Assembly (NCBI GenBank): GCA_025924815.1
Contig: JAICHQ010000009.1
Location: 1-63,378 of the forward strand
Direction of reading: 5' to 3'
Source: Nocardioides sp.
GTDB taxonomy: Bacteria; Actinomycetota; Actinomycetes; Propionibacteriales; Nocardioidaceae
DNA length: 63,378 nucleotides
A model generated the notes under the pieces. That model did not search any database. It was given only the letters and a program-made list of their open reading frames with translations, and was not told the DNA's origin. A program made the translations under genes and the position numbers. Shown here piece after piece: positions 17,517 through 27,040 of the stretch (the first letter of the stretch is position 1; the number at the start of each line of letters is the position of its first letter).

Positions 17517-18674
17517 GTGTCCGGCTACCGACGGCTCGCCCGCAACCACGACTTCACGATCCTCTGGGTCGGCGAGACGATCAGCGAGCTCGGCTCGACG
17601 ATGTCGCTGTTCGTCTTCCCGCTCCTCGGCTACCACCTCACCGGCTCCACCGCCGTCGCCGCGCTGCTCGAGGCTGCTGCGCTGCTGGGGATGGTGGCGA
17701 TGATGCTCCCGGCAGGCCTGCTCGCCGACCGTTTCGACCGCCGGGCGCTGATGCTCTGCGCCAGCACCACCGGCGCCTTCCTCTACGCCGGCCTCGCCGT
17801 CGCCGGCGCCCTCGGCGCCCTGACGATCCCCCACCTCGCGGCGGTAGCGCTGCTGACCGGCGTCGCTCGGAGCGCCTTCCAGCCCGCCCAGATGGCGGCC
17901 ATCCGCACCGTGGTCCCGGCCGAGGACCTGCCGACCGCCTTCAGCCAGAACCAGGCTCGCCAGCACATCGCCTCGCTGCTCGGCGGACCGCTCGGCGGTG
18001 CGGTGTACGCCGTGCGCGCGTGGGCGCCGTTCGTCGTCGACGCGGTGTCCTACACCGTGTCGGTGCTGACGCTGAGACGGATCCGGACCGACCTGCGTCC
18101 CCGCCCCCGCGAAGGCGCGCCGACCCGGCCGCTCGAGCAGGTCAAGGAGGGCTACCGCTTCATCCTGGGTCAGCCGTTCTTCCGGACCATGATGGTCTGG
18201 GCGATGGTCAACAACCTGGTCCTCAACGCGTGCTTCTTCGTGGTGATGATGCGACTGGTCCGGGCGGGCGTGCAGCCGGCCCAGATCGGGCTGGTCTCGA
18301 CCTTCGCCGGTGTCGGCGGGATCCTCGGCGCCTTGGCCGCGCCGTACGTCGTCGACCGGCTGCGCACCGGGACCCTGACCGTCGTCATCGGCTGGATGTG
18401 CGTGCTGCCGCTGGTTCCGCTGCTGTGGTGGTCGACCACGTGGGCGGCCTGCGCCTCCGTCTTCTCCATCCTGCTGCTCAACCCCGCGGGCAACGCCGGC
18501 ATCGGCGCCTACCGATCGGCCATGACCCCCGACGAGGTGCAGGGCCGGGTCGGCTCGGCGCTCGGCTTCGTGACGATGGGCGCGATGCCCCTGGCCCCCG
18601 TCCTCGGCGGCCTGCTGTTGGGGCGGCTGGGCGGGTCTGCCGCGATCGCCGGGCTCGTGGCCGCCGCCGCCTGA
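17517..18674 (+). CDS. MFS transporter, MFS_3/enterobactin-exporter-like
   Basis: Product of 385 aa with about 12 hydrophobic spans. The N-terminus (GYRRLARNHDFTILWVGE) and the layout match the MFS_3-type drug or siderophore exporters: LLADRFDRRALM in loop 2-3, then ARSAFQPAQMAAI and ALVAQNQ-like motifs as AFSQNQARQHIASLLGGP. The substrate is not predictable. The nearest ATG (17505) lies inside the likely -10 box, so I use the GTG at 17517 as a leaderless start. It is controlled together with the divergent ArsR-type gene. Its end converges on the MarR gene across 116 bp in which I see no clear terminator. Confidence 0.85.
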   Translation: MSGYRRLARNHDFTILWVGETISELGSTMSLFVFPLLGYHLTGSTAVAALLEAAALLGMVAMMLPAGLLADRFDRRALMLCASTTGAFLYAGLAVAGALGALTIPHLAAVALLTGVARSAFQPAQMAAIRTVVPAEDLPTAFSQNQARQHIASLLGGPLGGAVYAVRAWAPFVVDAVSYTVSVLTLRRIRTDLRPRPREGAPTRPLEQVKEGYRFILGQPFFRTMMVWAMVNNLVLNACFFVVMMRLVRAGVQPAQIGLVSTFAGVGGILGALAAPYVVDRLRTGTLTVVIGWMCVLPLVPLLWWSTTWAACASVFSILLLNPAGNAGIGAYRSAMTPDEVQGRVGSALGFVTMGAMPLAPVLGGLLLGRLGGSAAIAGLVAAAA

Positions 18675-18790
18675 CCGCGATGATCCCGACGCTGAGCCGG
18701 TCGATGCGGTCGCTGCCGCGCCCCGCCGACTGGGCCGCGTCCACTCTCACGCCGGAGCCCGCTGTTGCCCGAGCCCGGTCCTAGGGTCGG

Positions 18791-19186
18791 TCACAGGTCG
18801 TCGAGCATCGGGCCCAGCACGGGGCCGAGCCGCCGGAGCTCGTCGAGGTGCACGGAGGTCAGGTCGCGTAGGACGCGCTCGCCCTCGGCGGTCAGCCGCA
18901 GCCGCACCCGGCGGTGGTCGGCGTCGTCCTGGACCCGCTCGACGAAGCCACCGCTGGCCAGCCGGTCGACCAGCTCGCCAGCCGTGTGCGGCCGCACCAG
19001 CAGGGCCTCGGCCACCTCGCCGATCGGTGGGCCACCGGCGCTCGCCGACCCGCGGATGGCGAGCAGGAGCTGGTGCTGGGCATGGGTGACACCGTGTTCG
19101 GAGGCCGCCTCCCGGCTCCAGTGGTCGAAACGCCGCAGCTGCGTACGGAACGCCAGGAGTTGGCGGTACTGCTCATCGCTCGGCAT
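18791..19186 (-). CDS. MarR-family transcriptional regulator
   Basis: Product of 131 aa, a normal MarR length. The winged helix is visible at about residues 30-100: VTHAQHQLLLAIRG, IGEVAEALLVRPHTAGELVDRLASGG as the recognition region, and the wing DDADHRRVRLRLTAEG. It should act as a dimeric repressor released by a small ligand or oxidation. The ATG lies six bases after TAGGAT, a leaderless arrangement. It diverges from a ClC chloride-channel gene across 52 bp holding an inverted repeat, so that gene is its likely target. Confidence 0.88.
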   Translation of the reverse strand: MPSDEQYRQLLAFRTQLRRFDHWSREAASEHGVTHAQHQLLLAIRGSASAGGPPIGEVAEALLVRPHTAGELVDRLASGGFVERVQDDADHRRVRLRLTAEGERVLRDLTSVHLDELRRLGPVLGPMLDDL

Positions 19187-19192
19187 GCTGAC

Positions 19193-19198
19193 ATCCTA
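19193..19198 (-). promoter_or_regulatory. -10 box, leaderless MarR gene promoter
   Basis: TAGGAT on the minus strand, six bases before the ATG at 19186. It lies two bases from the inverted repeat at 19200-19218. Confidence 0.45.
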
Positions 19199-19199
19199 T

Positions 19200-19218
19200 T
19201 ATCTCGTACCCCGATATA
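19200..19218. promoter_or_regulatory. Imperfect inverted repeat, MarR operator candidate
   Basis: TATCTCG (19200-19206) and CGATATA (19212-19218) pair at six of seven positions around a 5-base centre. The site sits between the MarR -10 box and the ClC gene, in an AT-rich patch. Size and position fit a MarR dimer site. Confidence 0.45.
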
Positions 19219-19238
19219 TCTGTGCGCCGAGGTGACCC

Positions 19239-21050
19239 GTGCCGACCGATGTCCGCGACGTACGCCATCTCGGCGACTTCTCCGCGACGCCGAGGATGCT
19301 CCTGATCACCGCCCTCGCGCTGCCCGTGGGCGCCGCTGCCGGAGTCGTCGCCTGGGCCCTGGTGCGGCTGATCGGCCTGATCACGAATCTGGTCTTCTAC
19401 CAGCGGGTCGCCAGCGGCCTGGTCGCGCCGGGCGCAGTGCACCACAACCCCCTGCTGGTGCTCCTGGCTCCGGTCGCCGGCGGTCTCGTGATCGGCCTGA
19501 TGGCGAGATACGGCTCGGAGAAGATCCGCGGTCACGGGATGCCCGAGGCGATCGAGTCGATCCTGATGGGAGGCAGCAAGGTCGCCCCGCGGGTGGCGGT
19601 GCTGAAGCCGATCTCGTCGGCGGTGGCGATCGGCACCGGCGGCCCGTTCGGCGCCGAGGGACCGATCATCATGACCGGCGGCGCGCTGGGATCGCTGTTC
19701 GCCCAGTTCCTTCACCTGACCGCCGACGAGCGCAAGACCCTGCTGGTCGCGGGCGCGACGGCCGGCATGGCGGCGACGTTCAACGCACCACTGGCCTCGA
19801 TCCTGCTGGCCGCCGAGCTCCTCCTGTTCGAGCTGCGGCCCCGGAGCCTGGTGCCGGTGACCGCCGCCGTGAGCGTGGCCACGATCCTGCGGGGTCCCCT
19901 CCTCGGGCACGGGGCGATCTTCCTCAGCACGCCCGTCCTGCACATCCAGACCACGACGTACCTGCTCTGCGTCGTGTCCGGCGTCGTCTCGGCGCTCCTG
20001 GCGGTGGTGGCGACGCTCCTGGTGTACGCATCGGAGGATGCCTTCCGACGGCTGCCGGTCCACTGGATGTGGTGGCCTGCCATCGGCGGGGTGGTGATCG
20101 GGCTCGGCGGTCTCATCGAGCCGCGCGCGCTGGGCGTCGGGTACGACGTGATCGACGCCGAGCTGACCGGGTCGCTGGCGATCGGCACGGTGGTGGGCAT
20201 CCTGCTGGTCAAGACCTTGATCTGGTCGCTGTCGCTGGGATCGGGGACCTCCGGGGGCGTGCTGGCCCCGATGTTCATGATCGGCGGCGCGCTCGGCACG
20301 CTGGAGGCCCAGGTGTTCCCCTCGGTCGGCGTCGGGTTCTGGGCGCTGGTCGCACTGGCCGGCGTCCTCGGCGGCGTGATGCGGTCGCCGTTGACCGGCG
20401 TGGTGTTCTCCCTCGAGCTGACCCATCAGTACGCCGCGCTGCTCCCCCTCGTGGTGGCCGCCACGACGGCGTACGCCGTGTCGGTGCTGATCTTGAAGCG
20501 CTCGGTGCTGACCGAGAAGATCGCTCGGCGCGGCTACCACCTCAGCCGCGAGTACGACGTCGACCCGCTCGAGATCGTCTTCGTCGGCGAGGTGATGACC
20601 ACCGAGGTCGTCGAGTTCGCGCACGACCTCGACGTGGGGTCGTCGTACGCCGTGCTGGCCGATCCCGCCGGCGACTACGCCGCGTGGCGGCAGCAGCTCT
20701 ACCCGGTCGTCGGCCCCGACGGGCTCGTCGGCGTGGTCAGCCGGGGTGCGCTCTTCCAGGGCCACGAGGTGCGTCCCGGCGACCCCGTCTCCGCGATCGC
20801 CCTGGTCGACCCGGTGGTGACGCACGCCGACCAGCCGCTGCGCCACGTCGCGGAGCTGATGGCCCGCCACGACGTCACCACCGTGCCCGTCCTCGACCGC
20901 GAGGACCCGACCCGCGTCGTGGGGATCGTGACCCTGCCGCAGCTGCTGACCGGCCGCGTCCGGGACCAGCAGGAGGCGCGCGAGCGCCAGCGGCTGCTGC
21001 GCGTGCGGCTCGTGGGACGGCCGGACCGGACGGCGGCGAAGTCCGGCTGA
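19239..21050 (+). CDS. ClC-family chloride channel/transporter with C-terminal CBS domains
   Basis: Product of 603 aa. The membrane part (about residues 20-435) shows the ClC ion-pathway motifs: GHGMP (98-102) at the GSGIP position, GPFGAEGP with the gating glutamate E140, and SGGVLAPMFMIGG near 335. The gating glutamate means a proton-coupled exchanger is possible. The cytoplasmic tail (about 455-585) carries a CBS pair, including VGEVMTTEVVEF and a second unit with HVAELMARHDVTTVPVLD, which usually bind adenosine nucleotides. The GTG start has GAGGTGA four bases upstream. The divergent MarR gene probably controls it; regulation of ClC by MarR is not common knowledge to me. Confidence 0.93.
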   Translation: MPTDVRDVRHLGDFSATPRMLLITALALPVGAAAGVVAWALVRLIGLITNLVFYQRVASGLVAPGAVHHNPLLVLLAPVAGGLVIGLMARYGSEKIRGHGMPEAIESILMGGSKVAPRVAVLKPISSAVAIGTGGPFGAEGPIIMTGGALGSLFAQFLHLTADERKTLLVAGATAGMAATFNAPLASILLAAELLLFELRPRSLVPVTAAVSVATILRGPLLGHGAIFLSTPVLHIQTTTYLLCVVSGVVSALLAVVATLLVYASEDAFRRLPVHWMWWPAIGGVVIGLGGLIEPRALGVGYDVIDAELTGSLAIGTVVGILLVKTLIWSLSLGSGTSGGVLAPMFMIGGALGTLEAQVFPSVGVGFWALVALAGVLGGVMRSPLTGVVFSLELTHQYAALLPLVVAATTAYAVSVLILKRSVLTEKIARRGYHLSREYDVDPLEIVFVGEVMTTEVVEFAHDLDVGSSYAVLADPAGDYAAWRQQLYPVVGPDGLVGVVSRGALFQGHEVRPGDPVSAIALVDPVVTHADQPLRHVAELMARHDVTTVPVLDREDPTRVVGIVTLPQLLTGRVRDQQEARERQRLLRVRLVGRPDRTAAKSG

Positions 21051-21064
21051 GGACCGAGTGAGAC

Positions 21065-21493
21065 TCAATCCCATCGGCCGCTCCGACCCTGCTTGGTCTG
21101 CGAACGGCGCTTCTTGGCCTCCAGCCGCCTCCGGTCGGCGGCCCGCGAGACCCTGGTCGCGCGCCGCTTGCGTGGAGGGGGCGCGGCCGCCTCGACGAGC
21201 AGCTTCTCCATGCGTTCACGGGCGGCCCTCCGGTTGGCCAATTGGGCGCGGTTCTCCGACGCGGCCACGGTGACGACGCCGTCGACCAGGCGCCCCTCGA
21301 GCCGGCTGAGCATCCGGGCGCGCGTCGTCTCCGGGAGCGACGGTGAGCGGCCGATGTCGAAGGACAGCTCCACCCGCGAGTCGGTGGTGTTGACTCCTTG
21401 ACCGCCGGGGCCCGACGACCGCGAGAACCGCTCGGACAGCTCGCCCTCGGGGACGACGACCGAGCGGCCGATCCGCAGGCCCGGACCGTCCAT
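21065..21493 (-). CDS. arfB: Alternative ribosome-rescue factor, peptidyl-tRNA hydrolase
   Basis: Product of 142 aa. It has the class I release-factor catalytic domain with the GGQ motif (GPGGQGVN, residues 29-34) and a long basic C-terminal tail rich in Arg/Lys that enters the mRNA channel of stalled ribosomes. It lacks the codon-recognition domains of RF1/RF2. It hydrolyses peptidyl-tRNA on non-stop ribosomes. The ATG shares one base with the stop codon of the upstream hydrolase gene (TGATG), which suggests translational coupling. Confidence 0.93.
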   Translation of the reverse strand: MDGPGLRIGRSVVVPEGELSERFSRSSGPGGQGVNTTDSRVELSFDIGRSPSLPETTRARMLSRLEGRLVDGVVTVAASENRAQLANRRAARERMEKLLVEAAAPPPRKRRATRVSRAADRRRLEAKKRRSQTKQGRSGRWD

Positions 21494-22311
21494 CAGAGCC
21501 CGTCGAGGATCGCCAGCGTCTGCCGCCAGGCCTCGGTGTCCGGGTCGATCACCTCGAAGTGGTCGCCCTGGATCTCGGTGAGCTCGGCCCGCGCGCCGGC
21601 CTCGGTCGCGGCGCGCACGTAGGCGTGCGACTGGGAGATCGGGACGACGTCGTCGCCGACTCCGTGGACGCAGTGCACCGGGATGTCGAGCGGCACCTGG
21701 TGCAGGGGATCGACGGGCTCGTCGCCGGCGCCGGGTGGATGGCCCAGGAATCCCGCGACCGCACCGCCGCCGAGGCCCTCGGCGTACGCCGACCACAGGT
21801 CGAGCACACCGGCCTGCGCGACCACCCCGGTCAGGTCGACCTTCGCCCGCCACCGGTCGAACCGCCCGCGCGACGCGGCCCAGGTCGCCAGGTGGCCGCC
21901 CGCGGAGTGGCCGAGGGCGATCACCCGGTCGTGCGGCACCGCCTGGTCGGCGAGCGCGTCGACGGCCGCCGCGACGTCGTCGAGGGTCTGCTGGACGCCG
22001 CCGCCGTTGCCGACACGGCGGTACTCGATGTTCCACGCCGCCCAGCCGTGGTCGGCCAGGCTCGTGGCGAGGGGTCGACCGAGCGAGAGGTCGTAGGTCG
22101 CCTTCCAGAACCCGCCGTGGATCACCACGACCGTGCCGTGCGGCGTACCTGACGGCAGGGAGAGCTCGGCGAACTGGCTCGGGTCGTCGCCGTACGCGAC
22201 CCGCGTGCCCCGGGGCCTCACGTCGCTGCTCACCGGCCGAGTCTGGCAGGCGGCTGCCAAGGGTGCCAGAACGCCGAGGGCAGCCGTCCGCAGGAACTGT
22301 CTCCGGTCCAC
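21493..22311 (-). CDS. Alpha/beta hydrolase with Tat-type (lipo)protein signal
   Basis: Product of 272 aa. The N-terminus MDRRQFLRTAALGVLAPLA is a twin-arginine signal (RRQFL) followed by LAAAC, possibly a lipoprotein cysteine, so the enzyme is probably exported. The esterase fold shows HGGFWKA (oxyanion), GHSAGGHLATW (nucleophile serine), a late Asp in HGVGDDVVP and a final His in QGDHFEVID. This pattern fits the carboxylesterase/BD-FAE or kynurenine formamidase-like group. The frame is open far upstream across purL, but the GTG at 22311, 27 bp after the purL stop, gives a clean signal peptide. No good ribosome site is visible. Confidence 0.8.
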   Translation of the reverse strand: MDRRQFLRTAALGVLAPLAAACQTRPVSSDVRPRGTRVAYGDDPSQFAELSLPSGTPHGTVVVIHGGFWKATYDLSLGRPLATSLADHGWAAWNIEYRRVGNGGGVQQTLDDVAAAVDALADQAVPHDRVIALGHSAGGHLATWAASRGRFDRWRAKVDLTGVVAQAGVLDLWSAYAEGLGGGAVAGFLGHPPGAGDEPVDPLHQVPLDIPVHCVHGVGDDVVPISQSHAYVRAATEAGARAELTEIQGDHFEVIDPDTEAWRQTLAILDGL

Positions 22312-22337
22312 CCGGGTGGTTCGGAGCGGACGGTCGA

Positions 22338-24608
<2,271 letters not shown>

Positions 24609-24614
24609 GCGCCC

Positions 24615-24620
24615 AACCTA
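24615..24620 (-). promoter_or_regulatory. -10 box, leaderless purL promoter
   Basis: TAGGTT on the minus strand, six bases before the purL GTG at 24608. Confidence 0.5.
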
Positions 24621-24669
24621 TCGCCGGGGCCCGGGTCGGCCTGCCACGACGCGGCTGGAGGGAGGGCGA

Positions 24670-25218
24670 TCAGACGAGCACGCCGTCGGCGATGACCTCG
24701 AGGAGCGGGCGTACGGCGGCCGGCTCGAGGTCGGCGCTGTCGGCGACCGAGGCTACGCCACCGACGAGGCGGCACATCTGCACGGCCTCGATGTGCTCGC
24801 GCAGCGCGTGCTGCTCCTCGAGGCGATCCACGACGCGCTGGGTGGCGGCTGCCAGGGTCTGGCACTTGGTCACGATCGGCGAGCCCTCGTCGCCCATGGC
24901 GCTGGTGATCTTGGCGGGGCCGCCCTTGTGCATGCTGATCAGGTCGACGTAGGTCTCGAACCAGGTGAGCAGCAGGTCACGGGGCTCGCCCTCGTGGACG
25001 AGCACCTTCTCGACCGAGTCGTTCACCCGGTCGACCCAGCGCTGCATGATCGCGTCCATCAGCACGTCACGGCTCGGGAAGTGGCGGTAGAGCGTGCCTG
25101 CGCCGACCCCGGCCCGCTTGGCGACCTCGTCGAGCGAGGCGTCGTACCCCTGCTCGCGGAAGACCTCGCGTGCGGCCTCGATCAGCCGCCCCCGGTTGCG
25201 CTGCGCATCGGCGCGCAT
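24670..25218 (-). CDS. TetR-family transcriptional regulator
   Basis: Product of 182 aa. The TetR DNA-binding domain occupies residues 5-55 (RLIEAAREVFREQGYDASL, then AKRAGVGAGTLYRHFPSRD), followed by an all-helical ligand domain. The start is set at the ATG 25218; a GTG three codons upstream is also possible, and the ribosome site (AGGGG or GAAGGAG) does not decide. It diverges from a DHA2-type MFS exporter across 121 bp that carries several GGAGA palindromes, so it is almost certainly the repressor of that exporter and of itself. Confidence 0.92.
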   Translation of the reverse strand: MRADAQRNRGRLIEAAREVFREQGYDASLDEVAKRAGVGAGTLYRHFPSRDVLMDAIMQRWVDRVNDSVEKVLVHEGEPRDLLLTWFETYVDLISMHKGGPAKITSAMGDEGSPIVTKCQTLAAATQRVVDRLEEQHALREHIEAVQMCRLVGGVASVADSADLEPAAVRPLLEVIADGVLV

Positions 25219-25239
25219 CTCCTTCACCCCTCTTGCGAA

Positions 25240-25289
25240 ACGGAGAGTGTCTCCGTATAGTCGAAGTCTCCAACCGGAGAAGTTCTCCG
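25240..25289. promoter_or_regulatory. TetR operator array
   Basis: Two perfect palindromes share the half-site GGAGA: ACGGAGA-GTG-TCTCCGT (25240-25256) and CGGAGAA-G-TTCTCCG (25275-25289). A further pairing, TCTCC-AACC-GGAGA, overlaps the second at 25267-25280. They occupy the centre of the divergent TetR/MFS promoter region, with GTATAG between them as a possible -10 element. Confidence 0.65.
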
Positions 25290-25339
25290 CTACAGCGTAC
25301 CTCGGCCCGCACTCCGGGGCCAGACAAGGAACGAACCCC

Positions 25340-26836
25340 GTGTCATCTGCACCGACCACCCGCTCCACCCGCTCCACCCACGCATCCCGCGACCTGCCCA
25401 CCGAGCTGCCGGCCGACGCCGGCCGGATCGCCACCGGGATCGCGATCGTGTTGGTGGCCCAGCTCATGCTGGTGCTGGACGCCACTGTCGTGAACGTCGC
25501 CCTCCCCCGCATCGACACCGACCTCGGCTTCGGGCCGGCCTCGCTGTCCTGGGTGCTCAACGGCTACACCCTCGCCTTCGGTGGGCTGCTGCTCCTCGGC
25601 GGCCGCCTCGGCGACGTCCGCGGCCGACTCCGCATGTTCGAGATCGGCCTGAGCATGTTCACCGTGTTCTCCCTGCTCGGAGGCCTCGCGCAGACCCCGA
25701 CCCAGCTCGTGATCGCGCGGGCGCTGCAGGGCGCCGGCGCCGCCATGGCCGCCCCGAGCGTCCTGGCGCTGCTCACCACCAGTGCCCCCGACGAGGCCGC
25801 CCGGAACCGGGCGCTGGCCCTGTTCGGCGCCGTCTCCTCGGCCGGCGCCTCGATCGGGCTGCTGCTGGGCGGGATCGTCACCGACCTCGGCTCGTGGCGC
25901 TGGACGCTGTGGATCAACGTCCCGATCGGCCTGGTGGTGCTGCTGCTCGCCCGCCGGTTCGTGCCCGAGACCGACCGCCGTCCCGGCCGCTTCGACGTCG
26001 TCGGCGCGGTCACCGCGACCCTGGGCGCCGTCGCGATCGTCTGGTCGCTGATCGGTACGCCGGACCACGGCTGGCTCTCGATGCGCACCATCGCCGGCTT
26101 CGCGGTCGGCATCGGCCTCCTGCTGGTGCTGGCCCGCACCGAGGTGCGCCACCCGCACCCGCTGGTGCAGCCCCACCTGGTCCGGAACCGCCGGCGCGTC
26201 GGGGCTCTGACCTCGATGGCCCTGATCATCGGCGCGAACTTCTCGATGTTCTTCCTCGTCGTCCAGTACGACGAGCGGGTGCTCGGGTTCGGTCCGTTCC
26301 AGACCGGGCTGGCCTTCCTGCCCTTCAGCCTCGGCGTCTTCGTGATGTCCCGGGTCACCCCGCGGCTGATCGGCTGGCTCGGCGCGCGGGCGATGGTGAT
26401 GATCGGCAGCGGCGCGATGGTCGCCGGCTACCTCTGGATGAGCCAGCTGAGCACCTCCTCGACATACCTCGGCTCGGTCTTCGGGCCGGTCCTGATAGCG
26501 GGCCTGGCAACCGGGTTCGTCTTCATGCCGATCACCGCGACTGTGCTCGGTGACGTCGAGCCGCAGCACGCCGGCTCCGCGTCGGGGCTGCTGCAGACGA
26601 CCCAGCAGCTCGGTGGGGCGGTGGGCGTCGCGGCGATCGTGTCGGTGTACGCGACCGGCGCGGAGCCCGGACGCTTCGTGCCGGGCGTCCAGGCTGCGTT
26701 CCTCACCTCGGCGGCGTTCTCGCTGGCGGCGTTCCTCGTGGCGGCGGCTCTGCTGCGGCCACGCCCCGCACCCTTCGACACCACGGCTGCCGAGCCCGAG
26801 TCCCGACGCGGACCCGAGCTCGCCGAGGCCGCCTGA
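25340..26836 (+). CDS. DHA2-family MFS multidrug exporter (EmrB/QacA-like)
   Basis: Product of 498 aa with about 14 hydrophobic spans, as in the DHA2 group. Signature motifs are LDATVVNVALPRIDTDLG in span 1, LGGRLGDVRGRLRMF (motif A) in loop 2-3 and RALQGAGAAMAAPS. The GTG at 25340 has AAGGA nine bases upstream; longer in-frame extensions run across the operator array and are rejected. A cytoplasmic Ser/Thr-rich N-terminal tail of about 30 residues precedes span 1. Regulation by the divergent TetR gene implies induction by an exported compound, unknown here. Confidence 0.92.
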   Translation: MSSAPTTRSTRSTHASRDLPTELPADAGRIATGIAIVLVAQLMLVLDATVVNVALPRIDTDLGFGPASLSWVLNGYTLAFGGLLLLGGRLGDVRGRLRMFEIGLSMFTVFSLLGGLAQTPTQLVIARALQGAGAAMAAPSVLALLTTSAPDEAARNRALALFGAVSSAGASIGLLLGGIVTDLGSWRWTLWINVPIGLVVLLLARRFVPETDRRPGRFDVVGAVTATLGAVAIVWSLIGTPDHGWLSMRTIAGFAVGIGLLLVLARTEVRHPHPLVQPHLVRNRRRVGALTSMALIIGANFSMFFLVVQYDERVLGFGPFQTGLAFLPFSLGVFVMSRVTPRLIGWLGARAMVMIGSGAMVAGYLWMSQLSTSSTYLGSVFGPVLIAGLATGFVFMPITATVLGDVEPQHAGSASGLLQTTQQLGGAVGVAAIVSVYATGAEPGRFVPGVQAAFLTSAAFSLAAFLVAAALLRPRPAPFDTTAAEPESRRGPELAEAA

Positions 26837-26848
26837 CGAGGTCGTGTC

Positions 26849-26878
26849 CCTGAGCACGCGCTGCGGCGCGTGCTCAGG
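26849..26878 (+). terminator. Strong GC-rich hairpin after the DHA2 exporter
   Basis: CCTGAGCACGCGC and GCGCGTGCTCAGG form a perfect 13-bp stem with a TGCG loop, 12 bp after the stop codon. No T-run follows, but this is the usual form in high-GC genomes. Confidence 0.65.
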
Positions 26879-26903
26879 CACACGAACCCTCCGCACCACC
26901 TGG

Positions 26904-26931
26904 CGAAGAACTACATTCCTGTAGTTCTTCG
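26904..26931. promoter_or_regulatory. Perfect 12-bp inverted repeat, AT-rich
   Basis: CGAAGAACTACA-TTCC-TGTAGTTCTTCG. It is far more AT-rich than its surroundings and ends about 30 bp before the likely -10 box (TATGGT, 26963-26968) of the secreted DUF1906 gene, a position suited to an activator or roadblock. The inner ACTACA/TGTAGT is reminiscent of BlaI/MecI boxes, but the spacing differs. A second terminator is the alternative. Confidence 0.45.
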
Positions 26932-27040
26932 AAACCACTGGGACGGATGTGACTGCTGTGTTTATGGTGTGCCGTCCCCGTGGTCCCGGCCCTTGGCCGG
27001 CCCCCCGCCACGGGGGTGCCACTCACCTCCGGGAGTCCGC

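Noticed and set aside
26837..27040. Possible remnant of a mobile element in the 204-bp gap with two perfect hairpins
   Set aside because: No terminal repeats, target duplication or transposase fragment. One hairpin fits a terminator and the other an operator.
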